Assembly: GCA_018340805.1 (NCBI GenBank)
Contig: JACMZG010001908.1
Location: 50,113,230-50,177,229 of the forward strand
Length of the DNA: 64,000 bases
Origin: Microvelia longipes
Taxonomy: Eukaryota; Arthropoda; Insecta; Hemiptera; Veliidae
Reading direction: 5' to 3'
Shown here: in pieces, positions 46,468-56,810 of the stretch
How positions within the stretch are numbered: the stretch's first letter is position 1
Layout: the number at the start of each line of letters is the position of its first letter
Position numbers and translations under genes: made by a program
The notes under the pieces: generated by a model
Database searches by the model: none
What the model was told of the DNA's origin: nothing
Seen by the model: only the letters and a program-made list of their open reading frames with translations

Positions 46468-47375
46468 GCGTCGAGATTAAAAACTTAATTTGCCCTCAAC
46501 GCTTTAAATCTTCCTGTATTTCCTTCCTATTTTATGATTTATTACCTCTCATAATTATACATATATGTGATGAAAATTATTATGTAAATAAATATTTTAC
46601 ATTCTTTTATGTATTGTCTGTTACACTGTACATAAAATGAATATGGTTTTTTACAAGATTAGAATTTAAAAAATAAATTGTGTCTACCACTTCATAAATT
46701 ATTCCTCCAAAAAATCTCGATAGAGGGAAAAATCAATTCATTTTTTATACTTCTGAGGCTTACTGAGCCTATGAGCCCCTCCTATAAGGCTTCGGGTACC
46801 TAGTTCTGCTCACCGTGGGGCATTTTTATATTTTACGAAAGCTAATTCGTGGACAAAGTGGCATAACTACCCATCCGGCCATAACTCTCTCACTAAATTC
46901 TTCCAATATGATGACAAAATTCAGCTACTGGTTATATTTTTTTATAATTATCTTATATAATTAGACATCTTATTCTTCTATTATCTTTAAAATATGAATT
47001 AAAGTAAGTAATTTAGTACGCAATTAAAAAAATAAAATATTCTTGTTTTCTTTTCCCTTTGCTTGAATTTGCATAAAAAGACTTAATTGTTGCTGGGCCT
47101 TGATTTGAATTTACATAGGATCTAGAGATAGCAAGTTTCCCTTTCATTTCTAATCCTCGTCTGTAGCAGACTTGCTGAACCATTTTAACTCTCCGCTTAA
47201 ACAAAGATATTAGGTTTAAAAACTTCTTAAAGTTTACTCTAACTCAAAAATAATAGAAAATTGAGTAAAACTATTTCAATAAAATTAGTATTTAATTTTA
47301 ATAATGAGGCTTTTAGCGAATTTTAGGCTCGTGTAGCAGAAATTGGACCCGAGAATGTGACCAAAATCAGTCACA
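46468..47375. other. Stretch without a recognised gene
   Basis: A 63-codon minus-strand frame at 47013-47204 (KRRVKMVQQVCYRRGLEMKG) has no recognised homology. Otherwise AT-rich. Confidence 0.3.
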
Positions 47376-47379
47376 CACA

Positions 47380-47390
47380 TTTATATTATA

Positions 47391-47462
<72 letters not shown>
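47380..47462. repeat. (TA)n microsatellite
   Basis: TA repeat with two ATTA phase switches near its start. Confidence 0.95.
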
Positions 47463-47467
<5 letters not shown>

Positions 47468-47569
47468 AATTTTAATATTATGCTGGATGGTCAACGCCAG
47501 CAAATACTACATTTTCAAACTTAAATAAGACCCTTCTTAATCAATAGTATTCAGGTTCTTATCAATAGA

Positions 47570-47862
47570 ATAAAGGAGATCAGGGGATAATAGTTCTTTA
47601 CTGACTCAACGAACGTTGTATGAGGAAGAGAAATAGGAGTTAACTCGGTGGTCCCGGTGGTGAATTGTTAGCACGTGTGCCTGCCGCCCAGACAGTCCGG
47701 ATTCGATCCCGGTCGGGGCCTCTAGGACTATGGAAAGTGCCTTCCTTCTAAAGGGACGTTAAGCTGGTGGTTCCGAGCCTGTGCGATGTCAGGTACTCAT
47801 AAAAGATCCCTAATCCTAAATGAAATGGTTTAGCCAAAATTTAGGACTCTCAACAGTAGTTG
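47570..47862 (+). repeat. tRNA-derived SINE, copy 2
   Basis: tRNA-like head 47650-47720: GGTCCCG pairs with CGGGGCC over 7 bp; A box GTGGTGAATTGTTAGCAC; B box GGATTCGATCCC. The body (GTTAAGCTGGTGGTTCCGAG) matches copy 1 at 43465-43800 and ends at the adjacent (TA)n tract, which may be its tail. Confidence 0.82.
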
Positions 47863-47865
47863 TAT

Positions 47866-47881
47866 TATATATATATATAAT

Positions 47882-47938
<57 letters not shown>

Positions 47939-47967
47939 GTATGTATGTGTGTGTGTGTGTGTGTGTT
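47866..47967. repeat. (TA)n(TG)n compound microsatellite
   Basis: TA repeats, then TATG and TG repeats. Confidence 0.95.
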
Positions 47968-48289
47968 TCTACCTTATGGTTTCGAGAGCAGGAGAGCCTG
48001 GTCTTGCAGTGGAGCACGTTTTAATTCTAGTTGAAGCAGTAGAAACTTAGAGTAAAATCTTATGTGGATTTGACGTAAAATGCCTGCATTAGAACTCATA
48101 AGGTAGAACACTATCTTATATCTAAGGGAGCCAGCAAAAAGGGCCTAACTTGCTAGGTGGTGTATCACCTCTCCCTAATAACTATCTATTTAAAGTTAAG
48201 GTCTAGTTACAAAAATCAACCATTCTTTATACCAATCTTCAACTGATGTCTAGCATAAACAAAGCAGGGATTATGCGTGACATGCACGA

Positions 48290-48400
48290 AAACAACTTAA
48301 AACGTCATAAAAGAGCCTGAAACGGATAATCATGACAAACCCTTTGTTTCGGATATTTTGGGCGATCACAATTCTTTTTCTATAACTAAGATACTGAGTA
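48290..48400 (-). repeat. R1 fragment
   Basis: GCCTGAAACGGATAATCATG, then TTTGTTTCGGATATTTTG and CAATTCTTTTTCTAT, match the start of R1 in reverse. 47970-48290 has nothing recognised. Confidence 0.45.
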
Positions 48401-48471
48401 ATGGAGTTAACTCATAAAGCCATACAAAACACCAAAATCTCTCCACAAAATGTTTATTCTTTACATAAACA

Positions 48472-48518
48472 GAGCCGGCTTTCGATCGCTCGATCATCAT
48501 CAGTGCCTAACCCAACAA
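48472..48518 (-). ncRNA. Hammerhead-like motif, left arm
   Basis: Minus strand CTGATGA, T, GATCGAGCGATC hairpin, GAAA, AGCCGGCT, C. An inverted counterpart of the motif at 49268-49299. Confidence 0.4.
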
Positions 48519-49002
48519 ACATAGAAGAAAGAATAATCAACAGTACTACATAAAAGCAAAACTAAAAAAATACTAGAATAAATAACATAATAATAAAAAA
48601 TAAAATAAATAAATAAAAAAGTTAAAATATATATAAAGAATATAAACGTTAAGAAGTTAAAAAAGGTAAATTCTTATTTATCTATTAAATAAATAAAAAT
48701 AAAATAAAATAAATAAAATAAAATTACCGGTGAGATGCTATATATAAACGCCTCAATCAGACCTTCTAGACAGAGTCATGTAGCGGACTGGTGGGCGAGG
48801 GCAAACACAACGGCCGCACTATTACCGACGATCCCCACTTTCACCTTTCTTATGAAGGATTTCTCGCCATTTTCCTCCACATTACGTAAAATCTCAAGAT
48901 TCTCAGAGATGACATAGATCCACCCTTAGCAACGAAGTGAAGGAAAGCAACTTCATGGTCAAAGCTACCATGGTTCTCAACTATCAAATGCTGGTAAAAC
49001 CT

Positions 49003-49044
49003 ACTCGATGGGAGTGATTCGTGCTCGAATCACTCCCATCGAGT
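49003..49044. repeat. Perfect palindrome near the fold-back centre
   Basis: 19-bp arms ACTCGATGGGAGTGATTCG around TGCT. With one mismatch the pairing extends outward for about six more base pairs. Confidence 0.92.
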
Positions 49045-49257
49045 TGGTTTTATTTTTATTTATTTATTTTATTTTTTATTTATTTTAATAGATAAATAAG
49101 AATTTACATTTTTTAACTTCTTAACGTTTATATTCTTATATGTTTTTAACTTTTTATTTATTTTTTTTATTTTTTATTATTATGTTATTTATTCTAGTAT
49201 TTCTTTTAGTTTTGCTATTGTAGTACTGTGTTGATTATTCTTTCTTCTATGTTTGTT

Positions 49258-49305
49258 GGGTTAGGCACTGATGATGATTGAGCGATCGAAAGCCGGCTCT
49301 GTTTA
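49258..49305 (+). ncRNA. Hammerhead-like motif, right arm
   Basis: CTGATGA (49268-49274), T, stem II GATT-GAGC-GATC (49276-49287), GAAA (49288-49291), AGCCGGCT palindrome, then C. TAGGCA before and TGTTTA after could form stem I with G-U pairs. Same departures from the textbook core as the other family members. Confidence 0.45.
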
Positions 49306-49355
49306 TGTAAAGAATAAACATTTTGTGGAGAGATTTTGGTGTTTTGTATGGCTTT

Positions 49356-49519
49356 TGTTTCGGGTATTTCTAATCTAGTCTAATGTAATCTTTAAATTTA
49401 AGAGATTAAGTCCAAAAATTAAACCAATTTTATTTCTTTTCAATGTCTAAAATGCAACTGACAATAAATGACAAATAAATATCATTTTAATAAAATAAAA
49501 ACAAACCCATTTTATTACA
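49356..49519 (-). repeat. BEL 3' LTR
   Basis: 164 bp, TG...CA ends, identical to 55482-55645. On the sense (minus) strand it starts TGTAATAAAATGGG and ends CCCGAAACA. Confidence 0.96.
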
Positions 49520-49759
49520 TTCTCCGGGCCGCAAAAAGTACATTTTTTTTAAAAAAATCTAAAAGGTCCAAATTTTACTTTAAAAATTAAGTCCTTTTAA
49601 CATAATTCAAATAATTTTGAATTTTATTTTGGCGGATAAACAAACAAAACAAAGTTTAAAATTAATAATTAAATACGTAAACAACAAATTATTTAAATTA
49701 ATTTAAAATCAAATTAATTTAAACATTCAACTCCCGGAAAAGACTTGATAAATAATTTC

Positions 49760-49954
49760 TCATAGAAATTGCTTATCAAGATCGATTTTGATAACTTTCA
49801 CAACTGGTCTGTGATAAGTACCCAGTTTTGTTTGAATGTCAACCGATCGTATTTTTCCGTCATGACCTGGGTGTGTTTTTATAATTACTCCATCAAGCCA
49901 GACGTTTCTTGGTTGATCTTGGTCCATAATTCTAACCATGTCTCCGTTCTTCAA
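49760..49954 (-). pseudogene. BEL pol, C-terminal DUF5641-type segment (frame-split)
   Basis: Encodes NGDMVRIMDQDQPRNVWLDG and DIQTKLGTYHRPVVKVIKID, the conserved C-terminal domain after BEL/Pao integrase. It is out of frame with the integrase segment upstream (50049-51086), the frame being lost at about 49955-50049. Confidence 0.85.
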
Positions 49955-50048
49955 GTTAGGAGTCTCCTCTCTCCACTTCTTTCGAGGCGCTAAATGGGGA
50001 CATACTCTTTAAGCCATCTTGCCCAGAATTTGTCAGCTACTTCTTGAC

Positions 50049-51086
50049 TTATTTGCCATTGCTTTCTGATCGAGATGTTAGGTAATTAGGTAAGGTAGCT
50101 TTATTCCCGATTAAAATATCATTGGGTGTTATTGGTCTTACATCATTTGGAATTGGAGAAACGTATGTTAGTGGTCGGCTGTTAATAATATTTTCTACCT
50201 CACACAACGCGGTAGACAATGTTTCTTCTTTTAGTGGTCTTTCTTTAAGAGCCACTCTTAAGGCCGTTTTGACACTTCTAACCATTCTTTCCCAAGCACC
50301 GCCCATGTGAGGTGCTACGGGTGTGTTAAAGTGCCAGTTCACTCCTTCTCCCGCACAAAAGGCACTAATGACGTCATTGTCTATGTTGTTGAGTAGTTGT
50401 TTTAACTCTTTTGACGCTCCTTTAAAATTAGTCCCATTGTCCGAGTGAATTTCATGTGGATATCCTCTTCTAGCAGCCATTCGCCTGATAGCCATAATAG
50501 CTCCGTCGGTTGTCAGTGACGTTGCAATTTCAAGATGAATGGCTCGGATAGCTAAACATGTAAACAGTGCTCCATACCTTTTCTCTCGTCTTCGTCCGAT
50601 GGTAACTTCTATAGGGCCAAAGTAGTCTAACCCTACAGCTGTGAATGGTCTAGAATATTTTGTCACTCTGCATGTCGGTAATGGAGCCATCAATGGTGCA
50701 GCTGGTTTGCCACGGTTCTTTTGACAGTCTATGCAAGCTCTGGCACAACTTCTCACCGCTGATCTAACGTTAAGTATCCAAAACTTCTGTCTGAGTTCAT
50801 TAATAATCGTTTCTTGACCCTGGTGTAAAAACTTTAAATGATAATTTTTAATCAGTAGTTTGGTTAGTCTGTGTTTTGAGTCTAATATTATTGGCTTTTT
50901 GACTTCCTCGTCCAAGTTTGGACTTCTTTTAACTCTACTATTTACTTTAAGTAAATCATTTTCTAAAATAGGACTCAACTCATAGAGTCGACTAGAATTT
51001 TTAATCTGTTTTTGATTTAAAAGTAATTTATATTCGTCCGGAAAGCTCTCACGTTGAGACATTTTTAAACATTCTAATTCTCCCAA
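50049..51086 (-). pseudogene. BEL pol, integrase segment
   Basis: A 345-codon open segment. Zinc-binding HHCC: H83, H88, C118, C121. Catalytic triad: D154 (VGLDYFGP), D216 (HSDNGTNF), E266 (AWERMVRSVK). It joins element cDNA into host DNA. All catalytic residues are present. The upstream and downstream frames are shifted relative to this one, so as assembled no continuous polyprotein is made. Confidence 0.93.
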
Positions 51087-51353
51087 ATTTATTTCGTCCC
51101 AGTCAGATAGTTTGTACGTTGTAAGTCAATTTTCTACAATTTTTGAGAAACCTAATACATAAGCCATGTATCGATTACCCGTTTATAGTAATAAATCGTG
51201 AAAAGTCTATTAAACTTTGAGTTTCTTGTAAATTTAAAACAAAATATTTTTTAACTTCGTCATCCTCAATTTTTTTCTCGTCAAATTTAGGTTTAGGCCA
51301 GTCATTTTCGTTAAGTTTTAAAAATGCGGGACCCTCGATCCAACGCATCTGTT

Positions 51354-52087
51354 CTATATTTTTGAAGGTTTCCCCCCTTGTTGCCTCGTCAGCAACATTG
51401 TCTTTGGTTGGTACCCAATGCCAAATTTTTTATCAGTAAGGGTCTGAATTTCAGACAACCTTCTGGCTATATAAGGACTATACTTCGTAGGGCTATTTCT
51501 TATTCGATGCCACGTAATAGTTGAGTCTGTCCAGAAAAACATATTGTTTATTTGGATTGTATGTGCATCAATAACCACCTTAGAGATCTTAGCCGCTAAT
51601 ACAGCCGCCTGAAGCTCTAATCGAGGTATAGTTAAGGGTTTAAGAGATGCTACTCTTGATTTCGCAAAAACAAAGATGACATTTACTTTTCCAAAAGTGT
51701 CTGTTAGACGTAAATACGCTACTGCTGCATATCCTCTGAGACTTGCGTCGCAAAACGTGCAACTGTACATCTGATAGTTTATAAATTCTTTGTGTAGCAT
51801 CTTGGCACTGTCATAGACTTTATTCGTCTCAATTCTTCACAAGGTCTATCCATAGAGACACTAATTCGGATGCTATAGGTTTGTCCCAGTCAGTCTTAGT
51901 TTTCCATATCTTGCATAAGAAGTCTGCCTTTCATTGTTATGGGCGATAAAAAGCCTAAAGGATCAAATACGGACATGATGATGGTCAACGCTTGTCTTTT
52001 GGTTGGGATGTCCGTCTTTGCTATCATGTCTTCTTGTGCTTCAGTAAAGCTGACTGAAATGTAAATATATCGTTCGTGCAGTCCCAT
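51354..52087 (-). pseudogene. BEL pol, RT-connection and RNase H segment (frame-split)
   Basis: Two open pieces in different frames. 51896-52087 carries the RT connection (IIMSVFDPLGFLSPITMKGR, hallmark of BEL/Pao peptidase-A17-type pol). 51354-51800 is RNase H with acidic residues D18 (TFCDAS), E62 (RLELQAA) and D92 (FWTDST). The breaks lie at about 52085, 51800-51900 and just past 51354. Confidence 0.88.
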
Positions 52088-53640
52088 GACATTCCTAGGA
52101 CGCGTTCAATAGTTGGTTCGAAATTTAATTTTACGTTTTGAAATGTTTTTGATCTTTTGTCTATTGGAATCTCATTCATAAATTCTTCAGAATTGCTTAC
52201 GAAATTTCGTAAATTGAATGCTCCATTTTCAAAAATTTCTATAACCTCTTTTGCGAGTTTAACTGCTTCTTCCACTGTATTTCTAGAATCTACATAATCA
52301 TCCATGTAGCATTTCTTGTTTATAGCATGGACAGCATCTGGAAATATTTCTTTAAAATTTTCGGCATTTTTTCTAGTGACATACATGGCTACTGTTGGTG
52401 AACATACTGCTCCAAATATCATAACCTGCATTATCATCTCGTTTGGAGGTTTAATTCTTTCCTTCCCTCGCCACAAGAATCTTTGAGCTTGTCTATCTTC
52501 TTCTTTTATTTTAACTTGCAAAAACATTTCCTGGATGTCCGCTACAAACGCAATTTTGAACTGTCTCAATCCGAATAAAAGATGTATCAAATTATTAAAA
52601 AGGTCAGGTCCTGTTAAAAGGTTATCATTCAAACTTTGTCCATATGATTTTGCCGTAGCATCAAAAACAAATCTAAACTTGTTAGGTTTTCTAGGATTAG
52701 TGACTGGAAAGTGAGGTAAATACCAAGTTTTGTCTGATTTTTCTCTAGCTTCTTCTTCTGTTAGTTCTCTAGCATAGCCTTTTCTGATAAAATCTTCTAC
52801 TTGCTCACTGTACTGTTCACATAGTTTTTCATTCATATCCATTTTCCTTTCAACACAATGTAGTCTTCTAATTGCTGCCTTCTTACTTTCTGGCAACTTT
52901 ATGTCATCTTTCTTCCATACTAAGCCTACTTCCCAATGTTTATCTTCTGTCTGTATGCATGTTTCTTCTATTATTTTCATTGCTCTTAGGTCTTCTTCAG
53001 TCATAGTCTTCTTTTCATTATTAGTTTTTGCTGCATTAGTTAAATCTAAGAAATCATGTTCAAACATTTGTTTCATTAAATATTTAAGTTCTTTATCATC
53101 ATTTTCTTTCACATGAAGTATAAATTCGTCATCTATTCTGTCGTAATATCTATTTGTCGGCCCGTGTACTACCCAACCAAGCTTTGTTCTGGACGCCATT
53201 GGAGCATTTCTTGGTCCTTGAACAACCTCGCGGGCAATAGTTAAGTCGATATTGTCCTGTCCTATTAGTAGTAACGGTTGTCTTGATGTAAATGTTTGAA
53301 ACGGAATATCTTTTAAATGAGGCCACCGACTTTTTAATTGATCTTCTCTTATAGTTTGAATTGGCAATTTTAAATTCGAAATTGTTCTCACTCTTTTTAA
53401 TTCAAAAATTTCCGAATCATGTCCTTTAATTTTGATGCTAAGTATCCTAGAATCATCTTCTGAATAAGTTTGTTCGTTTGTCCATGCAATATTTATTGGT
53501 GCTGTATCCCCTTTTATTTTTAATTCATTAGCTAAGTTAGCATCTATGAGTGTTACCGTCGAAGCTTCGTCTAACAAAGCGCATGTTTTGACTTCTATGT
53601 TGTCGTTTCCATATAGTAATCGGTATGATACGTAGTAATA
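52024..53640 (-). pseudogene. BEL pol, aspartic protease and reverse transcriptase segment
   Basis: The 517-codon open segment (52024-53577) begins inside the protease motif LLDEASTVTLID. RT follows: RFVFDA (residues 302-307), AFVADI with the first catalytic Asp (about 347), and YMDDYVDS (424-431) holding the other two. Upstream of 53577 the open reading continues to about 53640, where the conserved lead-in to the protease sits in another frame, apparently through loss of two bases in an AT run. The C-terminus runs out of frame near 52085. Confidence 0.93.
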
Positions 53641-53669
53641 CTTTTAAATTTTTGATCCGTTCATTCTGA

Positions 53670-55411
53670 TGTCCTACAATGTCTGTGTCAGTCTTCTCTT
53701 TTCTGTTTCATTTGTAGACGTACTTGTCTGGGTATAATCTGGTAGTTTCTTCTTATCTTTATGTAAGAGAGAGTGGTGTCTAAGTTCGCATCCATTTTTT
53801 CCACATTTACTTTTTGCTCTGCACTGTTTCACTTGATGTCGACTGAACAAGCACGAAAACAACGTTTAAATTTCGTAACATACTGCCATCTTTCATCAAC
53901 GCTTGCTTTCAAAAATACAGGGCAAGACTCCCACGTTGCACATTCTTTCTTACAAATTAAACAATATTTTTGTTTATGTCTGTCATATTTTTCTCTTTGT
54001 TGATATGCCGCAAACGTGTATTCTTTGCTTGATTTTTTATCTTTTTCTTGGAGAGGCGTGATTATCGACGCGGCTTCCGCTATATTGCTAAGCCAATCTG
54101 AAAAATGTTGTAATGATACAACATTAGTTTCTAGGTTTAATACGTGCTGCCCCCAACTAAGTTTCATATTAGCTGATAATTTGCTGATTAATTCTTTCAG
54201 CAATGTTGGATTTTGCAAATGATGTTTTTGATCAAGTGAATTTATCGTCACGACTAGGTTTCTAACAGTATCGCTAAATTCTATTAAAGCTTCCGGTCTG
54301 TATTCTTTCTGGAAAGGACAACTACGTATTTTCCAATCATGTTTCTATAATATAGTCTGATCTTCCAAACCGTCTAGTTAAAATTTTAATAATTTCTGAA
54401 ACGTTCTCTGGATAAATTAATAACGAGTGTACAGCATGTCTTGCTTTGTCTTTTAAAGATTTTTGAAGTCTAGATAAATTTTCGGAGTCTGATAAATGAT
54501 ATGTTTCTGTAGATCTCTTGAATTCTGCGATCCACAGTGGCCATTGTTCAACTTCCCCTCCGAAGGTTGGCAATTCACGTTTGGCTGTTTGCTTGCACCA
54601 CACATGTACCGGGAAGTCTTGTTTAAAATTTTGTACTTTAGAAGAACCTGCTTTTTTCATTTTTATTATTCGTATCATTATTCTATTATTGACCTTATAT
54701 TATTCATCATGTCATAATTTATTCTGTCATCATTTTTTGATTTATCTTGCCATATATCTTTTCATCTATTTTATTAATATCTGAAATGTTGTCGTCATTT
54801 TTAGCAATTTTAATTTATCAACACTTTGAATTATTTCAGGTTGATCATTATTTCAATTAATTGCCAATTGAATTTCCAGGTCTAATTTTTCAACCATTTT
54901 TAACTTTCTGAAATGAGTTATTTTCAACGTTTTCACTTACTTCATCTCTACGCGAGCTAGCTTTACTGCTAAGGTAGCCACTGCCTTGCAAATGGCTTAG
55001 TCTAAGCTCACGTTGTTGATCTATAAGTCTTCTCCTAGTTTCAATTTCCTTTCTCCTAGCCTCCATCTCTGCTTTAGCAACGACTGCAGCTGCTTTTGCT
55101 TCTGCTCTAGCAGCTGCTATCTCTAGTTCAGCCAACTCATTTAATGCTCGAGTTTCCTCCTCAATTTCAGATCTTAAAGACTTAGCCTTTGAACTCCTAC
55201 CTTTTGATTTTGATGTGACGGACATAACGTTTACATTTTTGTTAATCGGTTCTAGTTCTACATTATGGACTGTAATATTTAAATCTTGGACATCTCCCTC
55301 TATATTGTCATTTATCGTAGAGGAAGTCCTAATTACGTCATCCATAACGTAGTCCTTATATTTATCTGGAAGTTTTCCTTTATTTAATCTCCCACTCCTT
55401 CTAAGTGACAT
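53670..55411 (-). pseudogene. BEL gag region (frame-split)
   Basis: From ATG at 55411 (MSLRRSGRLNKGKLPDKYKD) a 173-codon segment with an Ala/Glu/Arg-rich coiled coil (about residues 85-140) ends at 54890. Later pieces in other frames carry the DUF1759-type capsid region (ELPTFGGEVEQWPLWIAEFK, 54337-54678; then 53829-54251) and zinc-knuckle motifs (CLICKKECATWESC; CGKNGCELRHHSLLH, 53674-53862). At least three frame changes occur, one next to an A-run at about 54895. Confidence 0.85.
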
Positions 55412-55481
55412 AAAATATTAAAGGCAAAAAATTATATTACCAAAGGCGTCTTCAGGCGATTTCTTTTCCTCGAAGGACCAT

Positions 55482-55645
55482 TGTTTCGGGTATTTCTAAT
55501 CTAGTCTAATGTAATCTTTAAATTTAAGAGATTAAGTCCAAAAATTAAACCAATTTTATTTCTTTTCAATGTCTAAAATGCAACTGACAATAAATGACAA
55601 ATAAATATCATTTTAATAAAATAAAAACAAACCCATTTTATTACA
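55482..55645 (-). repeat. BEL 5' LTR
   Basis: 164 bp, identical to 49356-49519. On the minus strand transcription would start here and run to lower coordinates. Confidence 0.96.
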
Positions 55646-55675
55646 GCTTTAATTCTTTTCCTATTTTTTATTTTC

Positions 55676-55698
55676 ACCAACCACCTACGGTGGTTGGT
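55676..55698. repeat. Perfect hairpin ACCAACCACC / GGTGGTTGGT
   Basis: 10-bp arms around TAC. It includes the left target duplication of the next SINE. Confidence 0.9.
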
Positions 55699-55931
55699 AT
55701 TTATTAAATCTGCCTCCGTGGCCGTGATCGTAAAGGCGTTCGATTTCGGCACCGGAGGTCCGGGGATCACAGCCTGGGCTATGCTCTAAGATTTTATGAT
55801 AGTATTTGTATTAAAAGATTCGCCAACTTTAATTAATTCTTAGAGTGTAGTAGATGCTACCCACTGAGGTGGTTCCCGCAGGATGAATACCCTGATGGGC
55901 GAAAGGCCCTAAAACGGGCATTTATTTATTT
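55693..55931 (+). repeat. tRNA-Arg-like SINE with 10-bp target duplication
   Basis: 55711-55785 resembles a tRNA (GCCTCCGTGGCCGTGATCG, GGCGTTCGATTTCGG, GGTCCGGGGATCACAG, the last a decayed B box). The tail is (TTTA)n at 55920-55931. ACCTACGGTG occurs on both sides (55683-55692 and 55932-55941), consistent with target-primed insertion. Confidence 0.65.
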
Positions 55932-55944
55932 ACCTACGGTGAGG

Positions 55945-56700
55945 AAAAATAAAAGTGAACGCCCTGTTGCAATTCTCCGTACTGTAATAATGGTGAAACA
56001 AATTATCAATGTTATAAGTTCTTAAGAAATAGTAATTCTGTAGTTGTATTGGATAGAATGCTAAGGTCTAGTATTCCAGGTCTAGAAAGGTCAATCTTGA
56101 CCTTACTAATTAGACCTCCTTGTCTTTATCATCAAAGGCTACTGCCTATTTAAACTCGTTACATCATTAGAGAAGTATTTCTCATAATAAGTAAAACTAT
56201 TTAGTAGTCTAGGTCAATAACCATATTCAAATTGCTCAAAGTGTTGTAATTTAAATGTTGCCTTAGGGTATTCCACTAATTTATATCGTCCGTCTTCAAT
56301 TAAACCCTTACTCTTTAATCTAAGACTGTTCATAGGTACCATAACCATAAATTGAGATTGAGTAAGAACTATTCCTATGTTACCTAAGTTCGTTACATAT
56401 AATGGTATGGTGTCTTCATATGGGTTTAAGTGTTCCTATAACAAGGAGGCCTTGTTATAGGAACCCCTAAACTAATACAACGTGGTTTGTGGTTATATAT
56501 AAACCACGATCCATAAATGGATACTCTTATTTCGGATCTCGGATAAAATGTTTTCGGACAAAATGTACCCCGGATAAAATGTTATCTGGATAACTGACAC
56601 TGGATGAAATGTACCTTATTACATATTTCTTGAGATTAAAATGGTTGTATTTACCGCAAGTTGAATAAGCAATTGAAGGATCAGCTACCGTGGATACTTA
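55945..56700. other. Repeat-derived stretch with hairpins
   Basis: Perfect hairpin 56433-56463 (TTCCTATAACAAGG arms, loop AGG), a weaker one at 56484-56511 (CGTGGTTT arms), and a degenerate array of GGATAAAATGT-type units at 56523-56625. No gene recognised. Confidence 0.5.
56523..56625. repeat. Degenerate GGATAAAATGT repeat
   Basis: Five or six spaced copies of CGGATAAAATGT or CGGACAAAATGT variants. Confidence 0.6.
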
Positions 56701-56724
56701 CTGGTGGATATGAATATCCTTGGT

Positions 56725-56760
56725 CCGGTTTCAGCATAACAGGCCATCATCAGCAGGCGG
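56725..56760 (-). ncRNA. Decayed hammerhead-like motif
   Basis: Minus strand CTGATGA (56747-56753), T, GGC...GCT stem, GAAA (56729-56732), then CCGGA lacking the U needed at the cleavage triplet. Probably inactive. Confidence 0.3.
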
Positions 56761-56810
56761 GGCAACACTCGAACTCTTAACTAATAAAGTTATGATGATT
56801 TAGGTCTTCC

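Larger units (their letters stand above)
48411..49355. mobile_element. Fold-back element with ~310-bp inverted arms and two hammerhead-like motifs
   Basis: 48411-48726 and about 49046-49360 are inverted copies (CATACAAAACACCAAAATCT to AAATAAATAAAAATAAAAT). The central ~320 bp includes GC-rich, partly open sequence; on the minus strand it reads ENLEILRNVEENGEKSFIRK, which could be the decayed C-terminus of a Penelope-like protein, but this is unproven. The BEL element is inserted exactly at the outer edge of the right arm. Confidence 0.7.
49356..55645 (-). mobile_element. Full-length BEL/Pao LTR retrotransposon
   Basis: A 6,290-bp element flanked by GCTTT target duplications (49351-49355, 55646-55650) with two identical 164-bp LTRs. 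Minus-strand order is LTR, primer-binding region beginning TGGTCCTTCGAGG, gag, protease, reverse transcriptase, RNase H, integrase, short purine-rich tract (CGGAGAA), LTR. Protease before RT, YMDD with YVDS following, and integrase last with a DUF5641-type tail are the BEL/Pao arrangement. No envelope gene. Identical LTRs indicate a very recent insertion, yet gag-pol is split by several frameshifts. Confidence 0.96.

Noticed and set aside
43546..47720. Functional tRNA genes
   Set aside because: The two heads have decayed or mispaired anticodon arms and are attached to shared SINE bodies.
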